Below, in pieces: positions 40,613 to 52,073 of a DNA stretch of 64,000 bases. Source of the stretch: Heterobilharzia americana. Taxonomy: Eukaryota > Platyhelminthes > Trematoda > Strigeidida > Schistosomatidae. The notes under the pieces are model-generated. The model worked only from the letters and a program-made list of their open reading frames with translations. It had not been told where the DNA came from and ran no database searches. Location: contig OX104134.1 in NCBI GenBank assembly GCA_944470555.2, forward strand, positions 70,116,678-70,180,677, written 5' to 3'. How positions within the stretch are numbered: the first letter of the stretch is position 1; each line of letters starts with the position of its first letter. The translations under genes were made by a program, and so were the position numbers.

Positions 40613-43541
40613 ACTAGACGTTAACTTTAGATCACAGAAGTAGCACTCAACTAATCACCAAATGACCTGACTCTTTACAGCTATTCTTTGTCTTCATACC
40701 TGGGTTCTCAGGCTAAGAAACTGTGGTCCGCTGAGTTCAGACGTGGAAGCCAGCCAAGCGAAAGTTTCCATTTCCTCAAAGCTGTCCGAAATCCAAATCC
40801 TTTTTCGGAACCCGTTGGGCAAGCACAAAATGGCCCTCTTCCTACGGTACGATATTGAGAAAAAATTCCGGCTTTGCAAACTTTTTCACAGGAAGGTGCG
40901 AAAGTCTTGCAAACAACTCGGTACCTGCTCGCTAGTGTTTTCTTTGGTAATTACAGCAAAGGATACCAAGTGTTTCTTGAACTATACACTAAGCTTCCCT
41001 CGGGCTGATCGTTGTATACGTAAGCCAGGGTTGCCACCAGCTTACGTAGCTTTCTAACTTTCAAGTTATGCATGACAATGGCCGAAAAATCATCTTGTTC
41101 TATCCCCAACAGTTAACGGGACCTGTAGAGTAAAACAGCGCCAATTCAGAGGGAAAGCAACCCGGTGATTTAGGCCAGTGAAAGTTTGGCTTAGGTTTTT
41201 CAGTATTACCTGTCTTTTTATGCCTGGATGAGTTTTATTTCTTTGTGCTGTTGTTGATGAGAGCACTCTCAGTTATCGTTCGTGTTTCCGCTTTGACGAT
41301 AAACAATTTCAGCTGAGTTTTGCTTGTTGGGCACTTGAAAATTCATGGGACATCTTTTTGTAGGCGCAGCACGAATGTTTGCCAACGTGGAACACTGCTA
41401 ACTTACTGGATTTGATTTCCTGACTACAATGTTTAGACCGTTCAGTCAATTCGTCTCAGATAGTATGTGGAGAAAGCCCATCATTATTACCGCAAGCGAA
41501 ACTTCCGTACTTGAAATTGTCCTCAAAAATCAAGGATTATGAATGAAGCATACCTAATAATTCAATAATATGGAGCAGAAACAAAAGACTCCTACTGAGA
41601 TAATGCCCTATTCACTCTGACTCTTCTCATCATCCTACAAGCAGTCCTTAAACTGCCTTTGTCTGTTCAGACCTGTAGGCTTCCTCAGCAAGCTTAGGTA
41701 AAACCCACTTAGAAATGCCTTTATGAGATGAATAAACCGCAGATCAACGGGCAGTCTAATGTCTTCGCTACTGACCATTCTTGTTTAGTCAAAAGGTAGT
41801 TCGTTAGGCAGGGGACCCTTGGATGGGGGCTTGGTCACCTCTGCGCCGAATATCCGTGTTTTCCGGGCGACTCAAAATTTTTCTTATCATCATTTTCTCC
41901 AGACCTTTGTAGAACAAGCAAAACAGATGAGGTAGAGGTGCCTGGTGAATAGTTTACTTTTGTGATCTCTGAAAATGGGCACACCATGACATGCTTACCT
42001 TCCCTGGGCAAACGAGCGTGGATAAGAGGTATTAGGCATCATTCTAAATAACTCACGTAAAATTTCAGACCATAGTCATTTACGGCCCAAGGTTTAGGTC
42101 ATCAGGAAGTGGTGACCGACAAAGCTCGCCTTCATTCAGTAATGTAGGGCCAACTCGTTATCTACTGAAATAGCATTCATTTCGGTGATTTCTGCCGTGG
42201 CTGTACTTATGTAATGTCTGCGGACTATTGTCTCTTTCCATTTCACCCAGCCCTTTTTAAATAAACCTTCAAACCCTACAGACCACGAACCGGAACCATT
42301 ACCAATACTAACATCAAAAACAAATCCCGTCACTGACTTCAGCAGATAATCAACTTTTTCAAAGCACGATTAGGTAGAAGTCTACAAGTAGCACCTTTCA
42401 ATTATAGTTTCCGGCAGCTTGATTTCGGACGCTGCCTACTGTTTCCGCCTGTTGTATCAGCGACTGCACCTGTCCTTAAACAGGTATTACATGACAAACT
42501 GTTACCGATGAGGTGACTAATTTATGCTTAACTGAGGATCTTTTCCAATTCATGGGTAACAATTCAGGGAGCCATTGCTGCACACGCACACCTTTCCATC
42601 TACAATAGCGGGTTCTGATAAGTGGAATGCTGTTCCGAATTCAAGATTTGCCCCTGCGAGAAAAGCTGAACATTAACTTGAAAGAAGTCTATACATACCT
42701 CTGTTCTACTGGAACAACAGCTGCCAAGATTTATGCAGAAAAATGTCTTCCAAGGCATCGGCTGCCAACAGACGCATAAACTACCAGTAACACTTCTTTT
42801 ATATTGGGTCAGGTAAAAATAATCAGTCCGCATCCTCAGTGGAGAACAGAGTGTCATGCGGTGAAATATTACGGCAAATAGATATCTCAGATGAAAATAA
42901 TAGATTGCTCTGCAACTTTGAGGCTAGCTTTTAAACTGTACAATGCAAATCTCAAAGCCAGTAAGGGGTGCTACCCCACTGTGTGACAGGTGAAACCAAC
43001 TAGCTAAACTGGAATTAAAATAACACTCAGAGGAAAAGTTTTACCCGTGTGTTGAAGTGTCCACTGTTTTGAGCAAGATATGAAGGAAGAAATGAGGTTT
43101 CCCGCGGTTCAGTCTGCATCTATGGACCAGTCCACTGAAACCACGGTGTCCCTGAGTGCTGACACGCATGGTCGCCATATTTAAGGTTTAGAGGGGGTCA
43201 CTTTCAGGGCTGCAAGCGTTCGCGTCACCTTACTTGCTGATAAAGACTAAATCCGTCGGTGGAGGTTCAAACTTTGGGTGAAAATGCGCTGATATCGCTA
43301 AATACAGGGAAAAAATACCCTGGAACAGTCTCCGAAAGGTCCCTATCAAAACGTTTATACGGACCATGGCAGTGACTTCATTCCAGATCAGTTCTTCGAC
43401 ATTCAAGCGCCAATGTCGCACACCGCGCCTACACACAAGGTCCCCGAACTGGCAAGTAGGGCTACTGCACATGCGCCTGGCTGTCATTGCACCTCATAAA
43501 AACCTGACTTTCCCACTGGTTGACGCACATTTCTCACTGCC
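40613..43541. other. No recognised features
   Basis: Open stretches are short and without motifs (for example 40743-41057 plus, 42600-42857 minus, 43230-43487 minus). Possibly strongly decayed repeats. Left flank of the BEL/Pao insertion. Confidence 0.35.
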
Positions 43542-44290
43542 TGTAGCGGCCAGAATCCAATAATCTTGGCCTGAACGCGGGAAATAGCTAGGCGGTGCCA
43601 ACTGACGTGAATCTGACTAGTTCCTGCGTTCTACTGTATAGCTTCCTAACTTCCGCGAGTGACGCACAGTCAAAGGTTGGATCGAAATATCAAAACACGG
43701 TTTGTAGTAATTCAATAGTAGATTCGTAACAAAATCTGTGGTACTATCAAAGCAACAATAAGTTATGTCAAATTACAAAAATACCTCAACAGTGCCGTTG
43801 GGTAACTATACAGTCCAAAACGTTCTCGGGTACAAATACGTACTACACGGTAAAAACTGGTTAAAAAATACAACTGTTAAATACCTGTCGGTCAATAGGA
43901 ATATTCCCGGCAAAAGGGATCAAAACTCTGCCTACAGGAATCAAATCAACAAACAAACGTTCCCAGTAGACAGTCAAAAGACAAACAGTCAAATCACTGC
44001 ACAACCGTAAGTTGAACCAAAACAAAATGTCGTGCGCAGTAAAACAACATCACCTTATCAACAGTCCAGCGTCACATAATAGGAAAGTGAAACACTCATA
44101 ATAAGTCTCAAACATACAAAGGCAAATACCGAGTGTAAAGTCAAATAAGACAGTTAAACAAGCAAATAACATTACACCGGCGAGGGTCAAAGGTACACCA
44201 TCCATAACGAGGGTAAAAATGTTAAAATAAATGTCAATACAATCAAATAAGGGTGATCGGGAGGGATTTTCAGATCATTTTTCCTTTACA
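43542..44290 (-). repeat. 3' LTR of the BEL/Pao element
   Basis: Same 749 bp. The only difference I found from the other LTR is T at 44248 versus C at 50343, which implies a very recent insertion. Confidence 0.95.
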
Positions 44291-44372
44291 CCGGCCACCA
44301 AAATCCCTCCAGACACGCAAAACACCTCTGTGTATTCAGCCGTGGCTCTATCTACCTAGCTGTCTGCATACT

Positions 44373-47300
44373 CTATCTTTCTTCTACTCCCTCAAGAAGA
44401 CAAAGCTTTCTTATATCTCTTCTCACGGTACCTTCCTTCATACGCACCATCACAGTTCTTACTAAATCGTCTTCGTCCTTCTCGCATGTTTCGATCACTC
44501 CCAAAGGCCAGGAACCACGTGGTGTTTTTTCAGAGGCCACAATCACCACATCTCCCTCCTTGAAATTTCTTTTCCTTCCCAACCACTTCTGACGAGTTTG
44601 CAAGCATGGTAGATACTCTTTCATCCATCGGCGCCAAAATACGTCAGCTAAGTAATTAACTTGTTTCCAACGTCTGACGTAATTATCGGCAATAGTGCCC
44701 TCCACGACTATTCCTCCACTATCTCTCAATAACAATAAGCTATTGGGAGTGAGAGCTAACTCGTCTTTTGGGTCGGTCGTCATGGGAACAATAGGACGAT
44801 TGTTCAAAATTCTTTCTATTTCCACGAAGTAGGTGGCTAATGTATCATCGTGCAGAGTCTGCTCTTTGGATATGACCATCAATAACCTGCGTACAGAACG
44901 TATCATCCTTTCCCATATCCCACCTCGATGACTCGCTTGCGGGGGGTTGAAACTCCATCGTATCCCCTTTGACACCATGGCATCATTGATTCGTCGTCTA
45001 TCCCACACACTCACCAGTTGTCTTAGTTCCGAAATCGCTCCAACAAAGTTGGAACCATTATCACTGTATATCTCTGCAGGTGTTCCTCTTCTTCCTATGA
45101 ACCTCATTACAGCCATTATAAAGGCGTCGGTGCCTAGGTTGAAAGCTACCTCTAAATGTATGGCTCGCGTCTGGAGACAAGTAAACACACACCCGTACCT
45201 CTTTTCCTCTCTCCTTCCCTGGCGAACCATGAGTGGTCCAAAATAATCAATTCCCACTGATGAGAAGCAAAACCATCCTTTCTGCACGCGACAGACCGGT
45301 AAAGGGGCCATCATCTGCTGACCCAGTGCAGCTTTCAATCGTCGGCACTCTATGCACTTTCTTATCACCCGTTTGACCGCACTGATCCCCTTAATTATCC
45401 AATAGTTTCTTCGTAGAGTGGCCAGGACTTGCGAAGTACCAGTATGTCCTTCTATAATATGATAATGCCTTATGATCAGCTCAGTCACGAAGTGATGTCT
45501 GGGGAGGATAACCGGATGCTTAAAAGTAAGTGGGTAGTCGGAATAGTTCAACCTCCCACCGACGCAGACCAATCCATCCACAAGTATAGGTGACAACCTT
45601 TGCAATTCACCTTCTTCAGTCTCACAACTACCCTTTTCTCGGAGTTCCTTTATTAATTCTCCATATACCTCCTGTTGTACCATACATAATACTTTATGTC
45701 TAGCAGCTTCCAGTTCATCGGCTGTTAGATAGCCAACATTCAGTGACACACCTTGGCGACGCGAATACATAACGGATATGTAGACCACATATCTCTTAAG
45801 CCATGCCACAGCTTTAATCAGCCTCACCCAGTCCGAATGATACGCCAAAATCGGATCAGCAGTGAGCTCAGTAACGTTTGTGTTTGTTCGGACCGACCTC
45901 TTCAATTCGACATTTTTCGGTGGTTCCTTCCAGCAGAGGTCTGTGGTACTTGAAAACTGTCGGGTTCCCAGAAAAGAGGGGCCCTGAATCCAAGACGCTA
46001 ATTCACACGCTTTTCGTATGCCTCTTGATGTCCAATCTGCGGGATTCTCTTCAGATTTAACGTACCCCCACTGATTTGGGGATGAATACTGGTGAATAAT
46101 GGCTAGACGGTTGGCCACAAACGTACTATACCGACTCTCTGTATTTCTAATATAGTACAAAACAATCATAGAATCTGTCCAAAAATAAGTCTTGTCAAAG
46201 CTATTTGGGAGGTTCTTCCTCAAAATTTCACTCATTCGTACACTCAATACTGCCGCAGCTAACTCTAATCTCGGCACTGTCACCGTTTTCAGAGGGGCAA
46301 CCCGGGATTTGCTATAAAGCAGTATGCTGTAGGGTGGCGTGTTTTTTGGAACGTTCCACGAATAAGCCACCGCTCCATAACCAGATTCAGAGGCATCGCA
46401 AAATAAGTGCAACTCAATCTTACTCATCTCACTCTTATCCTCCTTCTTGATACTTCTGGGTACGGAGATTTGCCCAAGATTCTTCATGAACCTCATCCAA
46501 TCCATCCATAGGGATAGGTCATTGGAACTCAGGGGTGTATCCCAACCAGCATGAGATTTGCAAAGATTCTGCAATAGCTGCTTGGCCGGAAGACAAACTG
46601 GGGCGATGAGGCCTAGTGGGTCAAAAAGAGCTGAGACGGTGGATAGTAGTCCTCTCTTCGTGAAGGGTTTTTCGACGGGTTCAAATCGGAACTTAAAAAC
46701 ATCATGCATGGTGTCCCATTCCAAACCTAGGGCCCTGTGGATTGAGCCTTGACTAACACGTAAGTCGACTGAGTTCTCTGTGTGGCTCAGACCAGGAAGA
46801 ACTACTCTCACTGCCTCTGAATTAGTCACCCACTTCTTCAATTTAAAGCCACCACGTAACAACAACTCAGTGGACTGTTTTACGAACGTTTTTGCCTCAC
46901 CTGGGCTTGCAAAGGACACTAGGCAATCATCAACATAAAAGTTATGCTTCACTGCTTCCACCACATAACTATCATAATCGTTGGCATACGTCTCGGCAGT
47001 CTTGGCCATTGCAAAATACGCACAAAACGGTGAGGACACTGCACCGAATGGGTGTGACGTCATTTGATATTCAATAGGTTCCTTCGAGAAATCACCCTGA
47101 GGCCACCATAGGAACCGCAGAGCACCTCGGTCAAACTCTGGGACTTTCACCTGCATAAACATTTCTTCCACATCGGACGTCAGGGCAATCAGTTCTTTGC
47201 GAAAACGCAATAATATTCCAACCAAGTTCGCTGTCGTGTCTGGTCCCTGATACAGGAAGTCATTTAAAGAAGTTCCGGACAGTTTGGCAGCGCAGTCCAG

Positions 47301-49559
47301 CACAACTCTTACCTTCCCCGGTTTCTTGGGGTTAAATACGGCATGATGCGGCAAATACCATCGTGGGCGGTAGCTAGGATCAAGCTGGGGCTCAGGAGCT
47401 ACTGCTGCATATCCCTTTCTGATGGTCTCTTCCATGGCGCTAGTGTAGCTTTCGCGAAGGCTTTCAGAGGATATTAGTCTGCGTTTCAAACTCTCCAAAC
47501 GTCGCCTGGCTACTTCGCATCCACCGTATACTCTCTTGGACTCCATTTTCCAGGGCAAGGGGACAACGAAATGTCCATTATCCCAATAAGTACCTCGCTG
47601 CACTATGTTTACAGCGGCTAGGTCATCGACAGATAACGACTTATCTCCCGAGTACAAATCGCTGAACTCATAATCGTAAATTTTCTTCCATTGATCGACT
47701 AATAGATCTGACCGAGACGTACAATTCACAACCCTCTCCCTGTGCTCACGAAAGCTTGTCGGACCGAACACGACCCAGCCCAACAATGATCTCACAGCAT
47801 ATGGGCTCTTTCTGCCCCCTAACTTCTGATCTAGAACCCAGTGAGCCTCAGGTACATCGCAACCGATGAGCAGCAATACCTCCCCGTCTTCCACCTCTGT
47901 CCAGGGTACGTCAGTCAGATGCGGCCACCTTTTAATACTTTCTCGCATCGACCCTTTAGGTCTCCGTACTGGGAGATCTCTTGCCACAACTGCTCGATCT
48001 ATAAGTATGCATTCGTTTCCGTCTAGTGAATAAACTTCGAAAGGCTTGCTGACTGAGTCCGCCAATCTACTTCCACTAACAGTTTTGATGATAGTCTTTG
48101 TGCCGTCAGTCGACAATCCTAGAAGTTGCAAAACATTTTTCGTGATCAAAGTTGTATCAGAGCCATTGTCCAAGATAGCATAACCGTAAACCTCTTTATT
48201 ACCGTGCTTTACACGTACCGGGAGTAGGCCCAAACACACGCTTTCTCTGAGAGACTCAGTGCATCCACAACTACCTTTCTCCGGTTGTTCGCCTACGGCG
48301 TGGTGGGTCTTCTTGTGTAACAGAGGGTGATGGTATGCTTTACAACCTTCTACACTGCACACCCCGTGAATTTTACATTCTACGGACCTGTGGCCCCTTT
48401 TAAGACATGAAAAACAACAACCTGTTTCTTTAGCCTTCGACCATCTCTCATCCACCGGTAACGACAGAAATGTGGTACATTTTGTGACTACATGGTTCCC
48501 TCCACAAAATATACATGAAGGTTTCAGGACTCCCCCAACGGGTACTAGCTGCTGCGTGGAACATGCTATTTTACTATCTGGTCGTCGACTGCTTGTTGCC
48601 AGCTGTCCAAACCTACTTAGCAAAATGCTCGCACGTGCTGACACAAACTGCGTTAACTCTGCGAAGGTAGGTTCTCGTTCGGTTTCAGTTAGCTTTTCGA
48701 CAGTCTCCGCCCATTTCATCTGTAACACACGGGGCAATTTCTTTACTATACCTTCTAAAGTTCTCAAGGAGTTAAGGTCCGCAGTATAGTCCATTTGCTC
48801 TAGGGCTATAGCGCAGTTTTCCATTTTTATAGCTAACCTCGACATTGCCTCAGCATCGTTTTGTTCTATGTTCGAGCATTCCATCAGATCCTGTAGTAAG
48901 GCCCGGCTGACTTCATGAGTCCTTCCAAACAAACGTCTGAGTATATCCCGAGCCCTACGATAACCAGCAGATGGTGGTAACATAATGCATTCCTCTATAG
49001 CCTCCCTGGCCTTACCTTTACAGTAATGTAACAAGTATAACAGCCTCTGTCCATCATCATCAACCTTAGAGACAACGTAGAGCTCAAACTGCCTCATAAA
49101 CTTCCAATATTTGGCTGGATGTCCGTCAAAGCTGCTTAATTCTACTTTCGGCAACTCATGGCCAACACTGACACAAGGCAACGTAGCGGCAACCCCTTTG
49201 TTTTCTGCGCTGCTCGCCTGGCTAGTCGTTTCACGATCAGAACTGCTATGAGGGTCAATGCCAAGACAAACTGATTTGTGACACTTTATATCATCATCCA
49301 AGGAAAAGGTATCACCTAAACCCCCATTCACATCTAAGTTGAGTTCTTTATGCAGACGCAACCTTTCCTGTCTTTGTTTAGCCTTGAATTCACGAAGTTC
49401 CAACTCTTGCCTTTCATCCAACTGTCGTACCTTCAACTGAGCAGAGGTCCTACAAGGACTAGTCTTACTATAGTCAATAACTGTACCATTATCAGAGCCA
49501 CGGCATGAAATAACATCAAGAGGGACTTGCTTGGTATCTGAGGTCGGATCCATGGACAT
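44373..49559 (-). CDS. BEL/Pao Gag-Pol polyprotein
   Basis: The frame is open without break from 49655 (inside the 5' LTR) to the stop at 44373: 1760 codons. The first ATG is codon 33 (49559), so 1728 residues are likely translated. Numbering from 49655: coiled, charged Gag region 75-105; DUF1759-like Gag 165-320; zinc knuckles C381/C384/H388/C393 and C414/C417/H422/C427; aspartic protease DNGSD at 496-500; reverse transcriptase 760-960 with YVDD at 907-910; RNase H with D1087, E1131, D1161; integrase zinc motif H1399/H1404/C1434/C1437; integrase triad D1470, D1532, E1582; C-terminal DUF5641-like domain to 1760. All key residues are present, so the element could be autonomous. Gag, protease, RT, RNase H and integrase order is typical for BEL/Pao. 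Confidence 0.95.
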   Translation of the reverse strand: MSMDPTSDTKQVPLDVISCRGSDNGTVIDYSKTSPCRTSAQLKVRQLDERQELELREFKAKQRQERLRLHKELNLDVNGGLGDTFSLDDDIKCHKSVCLGIDPHSSSDRETTSQASSAENKGVAATLPCVSVGHELPKVELSSFDGHPAKYWKFMRQFELYVVSKVDDDGQRLLYLLHYCKGKAREAIEECIMLPPSAGYRRARDILRRLFGRTHEVSRALLQDLMECSNIEQNDAEAMSRLAIKMENCAIALEQMDYTADLNSLRTLEGIVKKLPRVLQMKWAETVEKLTETEREPTFAELTQFVSARASILLSRFGQLATSSRRPDSKIACSTQQLVPVGGVLKPSCIFCGGNHVVTKCTTFLSLPVDERWSKAKETGCCFSCLKRGHRSVECKIHGVCSVEGCKAYHHPLLHKKTHHAVGEQPEKGSCGCTESLRESVCLGLLPVRVKHGNKEVYGYAILDNGSDTTLITKNVLQLLGLSTDGTKTIIKTVSGSRLADSVSKPFEVYSLDGNECILIDRAVVARDLPVRRPKGSMRESIKRWPHLTDVPWTEVEDGEVLLLIGCDVPEAHWVLDQKLGGRKSPYAVRSLLGWVVFGPTSFREHRERVVNCTSRSDLLVDQWKKIYDYEFSDLYSGDKSLSVDDLAAVNIVQRGTYWDNGHFVVPLPWKMESKRVYGGCEVARRRLESLKRRLISSESLRESYTSAMEETIRKGYAAVAPEPQLDPSYRPRWYLPHHAVFNPKKPGKVRVVLDCAAKLSGTSLNDFLYQGPDTTANLVGILLRFRKELIALTSDVEEMFMQVKVPEFDRGALRFLWWPQGDFSKEPIEYQMTSHPFGAVSSPFCAYFAMAKTAETYANDYDSYVVEAVKHNFYVDDCLVSFASPGEAKTFVKQSTELLLRGGFKLKKWVTNSEAVRVVLPGLSHTENSVDLRVSQGSIHRALGLEWDTMHDVFKFRFEPVEKPFTKRGLLSTVSALFDPLGLIAPVCLPAKQLLQNLCKSHAGWDTPLSSNDLSLWMDWMRFMKNLGQISVPRSIKKEDKSEMSKIELHLFCDASESGYGAVAYSWNVPKNTPPYSILLYSKSRVAPLKTVTVPRLELAAAVLSVRMSEILRKNLPNSFDKTYFWTDSMIVLYYIRNTESRYSTFVANRLAIIHQYSSPNQWGYVKSEENPADWTSRGIRKACELASWIQGPSFLGTRQFSSTTDLCWKEPPKNVELKRSVRTNTNVTELTADPILAYHSDWVRLIKAVAWLKRYVVYISVMYSRRQGVSLNVGYLTADELEAARHKVLCMVQQEVYGELIKELREKGSCETEEGELQRLSPILVDGLVCVGGRLNYSDYPLTFKHPVILPRHHFVTELIIRHYHIIEGHTGTSQVLATLRRNYWIIKGISAVKRVIRKCIECRRLKAALGQQMMAPLPVCRVQKGWFCFSSVGIDYFGPLMVRQGRREEKRYGCVFTCLQTRAIHLEVAFNLGTDAFIMAVMRFIGRRGTPAEIYSDNGSNFVGAISELRQLVSVWDRRRINDAMVSKGIRWSFNPPQASHRGGIWERMIRSVRRLLMVISKEQTLHDDTLATYFVEIERILNNRPIVPMTTDPKDELALTPNSLLLLRDSGGIVVEGTIADNYVRRWKQVNYLADVFWRRWMKEYLPCLQTRQKWLGRKRNFKEGDVVIVASEKTPRGSWPLGVIETCEKDEDDLVRTVMVRMKEGTVRRDIRKLCLLEGVEER

Positions 49560-49636
49560 GTCACCTTCCCCGTCCGGAATTGACTCAAGGAACACCTTGC
49601 GATTGCCAGGTACAGCAGTGACGGGTTGTTGAGTAC

Positions 49637-50385
49637 TGTAGCGGCCAGAATCCAATAATCTTGGCCTGAACGCGGGAAATAGCTAGGCGGTGCCAACTGA
49701 CGTGAATCTGACTAGTTCCTGCGTTCTACTGTATAGCTTCCTAACTTCCGCGAGTGACGCACAGTCAAAGGTTGGATCGAAATATCAAAACACGGTTTGT
49801 AGTAATTCAATAGTAGATTCGTAACAAAATCTGTGGTACTATCAAAGCAACAATAAGTTATGTCAAATTACAAAAATACCTCAACAGTGCCGTTGGGTAA
49901 CTATACAGTCCAAAACGTTCTCGGGTACAAATACGTACTACACGGTAAAAACTGGTTAAAAAATACAACTGTTAAATACCTGTCGGTCAATAGGAATATT
50001 CCCGGCAAAAGGGATCAAAACTCTGCCTACAGGAATCAAATCAACAAACAAACGTTCCCAGTAGACAGTCAAAAGACAAACAGTCAAATCACTGCACAAC
50101 CGTAAGTTGAACCAAAACAAAATGTCGTGCGCAGTAAAACAACATCACCTTATCAACAGTCCAGCGTCACATAATAGGAAAGTGAAACACTCATAATAAG
50201 TCTCAAACATACAAAGGCAAATACCGAGTGTAAAGTCAAATAAGACAGTTAAACAAGCAAATAACATTACACCGGCGAGGGTCAAAGGTACACCATCCAT
50301 AACGAGGGTAAAAATGTTAAAATAAATGTCAATACAATCAAACAAGGGTGATCGGGAGGGATTTTCAGATCATTTTTCCTTTACA
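49637..50385 (-). repeat. 5' LTR of the BEL/Pao element
   Basis: 749 bp, starting tgtaaaggaaaa and ending ggccgctaca on the element's strand. The identical 81-codon plus-strand open frames in the two LTRs are repeats of each other and not evidence for a gene. Confidence 0.95.
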
Positions 50386-51723
50386 CTACCCTTTACCTCT
50401 AGAAGTATAAAACACACTTCTATACTTTCTAGAATACAAAGAAATGTGCCCCCACCCCTATGACTCACAGCCTAATCAGTCCTTATATTCACATACCCCG
50501 GCGTAGGTAGGTTAGAGTTCACTCATGCCATCGTCCACGTTTCCGTGATTAGTTTCACGTCGCTGCAAGGGTGCTGGGCAGAGCTTTCATATGGCCTTAA
50601 GAAGACGTGTTTCGGATGCCGCATACCTCTTCTGAGAGATCCTCGCTCAAATACCGCACCCAAGCGCCGATTTCTGACTTCATTAAGGATAATGATAGTC
50701 CTTTTTTGATGCAGAAAAAGTCACACGAAATTATATGGGTCTCACAGCCTTGGCCAGTACACCAACTTAGAAGCATGGTAACGACCAAAAGTAAACAAAA
50801 ATATTATGTTCCGTCATTTATGACACATCAGAAATGGGTCTAAATTTAAAAGACTAAACTTTTTCGGGCAATATGACTTACAGCTACTAGACACCAGCAT
50901 CGTAATTCGGTGCAGAAAGCGAAGTCAGAAATTTTACATTCTCTGAGAGGTGTTTGAATAGGCCAAATGGCATGGTGACGGGGTGGTTGATAAAGCCGAA
51001 CACTTTGGGTGGTTACACCGACAAAATTCAGGTGGTATGGCATGCAGTCAATTCTTACGATTTACAGGATATCACATAAATCGGGTGGTATAATCTTGTT
51101 GTACACATATATACGTATTATATATACATGCACGAGTGGACTCTTGAACAGCAAACGTAGGCTTCGCTCTTGAGGGTTGCTGAGTCCACTGAAGACAGAA
51201 AAAAGCTAAAAAGATGGTATAAAGTTTATTATCAGCTGAACATAGTAATGATATTTTTCATACAACATCAGCTGCATGAAAACAAACAAGTTTACAGGTA
51301 TGATCGCTCTGGTGGTATGAACTCATCGTTGTTTACAGCAACACGCAATACAATGGGTATAGTTATTTACGGCACAAAGGAGACAAGTTCAAAGAAAGAA
51401 CGTTGATGTTTTGCAGATAACAAACAGTAAAATAGCTTAACACCAACCTAATTGTTCAAAAGATTAGAGCAGGTTCAGTTTGAAATTAAGAAGTATTCCG
51501 CCCTTATTTGAACCACCAGATATTCTTGAAGGTATGGCGGGTAGCACGGTTGTGGCCTTGAATCTTGGGAACTCTTCATAAAGCTGCGGTGGCATGGCGT
51601 ACGCTGAAAATCGTGATTACTGGGATCCCATATGGGTGAAGGACTCATCAGTTGGACCTGGAAAATGAATAACAAAGGCGACCACCGGGCAGAACTCAAA
51701 ATAGAAGCACAAAAGTGCCACTC
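50386..51723. other. No recognised features
   Basis: Right flank of the BEL/Pao insertion up to the assembly gap. Only short open stretches without motifs. Confidence 0.35.
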
Positions 51724-52073
51724 NNNNNNNNNNNNNNNNNNNNNNNNNNNNNNNNNNNNNNNNNNNNNNNNNNNNNNNNNNNNNNNNNNNNNNNNNNNNN
51801 NNNNNNNNNNNNNNNNNNNNNNNNNNNNNNNNNNNNNNNNNNNNNNNNNNNNNNNNNNNNNNNNNNNNNNNNNNNNNNNNNNNNNNNNNNNNNNNNNNNN
51901 NNNNNNNNNNNNNNNNNNNNNNNNNNNNNNNNNNNNNNNNNNNNNNNNNNNNNNNNNNNNNNNNNNNNNNNNNNNNNNNNNNNNNNNNNNNNNNNNNNNN
52001 NNNNNNNNNNNNNNNNNNNNNNNNNNNNNNNNNNNNNNNNNNNNNNNNNNNNNNNNNNNNNNNNNNNNNNNNN
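51724..52073. other. Assembly gap (350 N)
   Basis: An uninterrupted run of N. Open frames crossing it are meaningless. Confidence 1.

Larger units (their letters stand above)
43542..50385 (-). mobile_element. Full-length BEL/Pao LTR retrotransposon
   Basis: 6844 bp, transcribed on the minus strand: LTR, one gag-pol frame, LTR. Both LTRs are 749 bp with TG..CA ends. Flanking bases are CTGCC (43537-43541) and CTACC (50386-50390), a five-base target duplication with one mismatch, the size expected for this superfamily. No envelope gene. No clear tRNA primer-binding site was found directly after the 5' LTR. The purine stretch upstream of the 3' LTR is weak (ggagggattttggtgg). Schistosomes are known to carry Pao/BEL elements such as Sinbad; I cannot assign the lineage. 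Confidence 0.95.

Noticed and set aside
43765..44010. 81-codon open frame, repeated at 49860-50105
   Set aside because: Both copies lie in the LTRs on the strand opposite to the element and are identical because the LTRs are. No domain seen.
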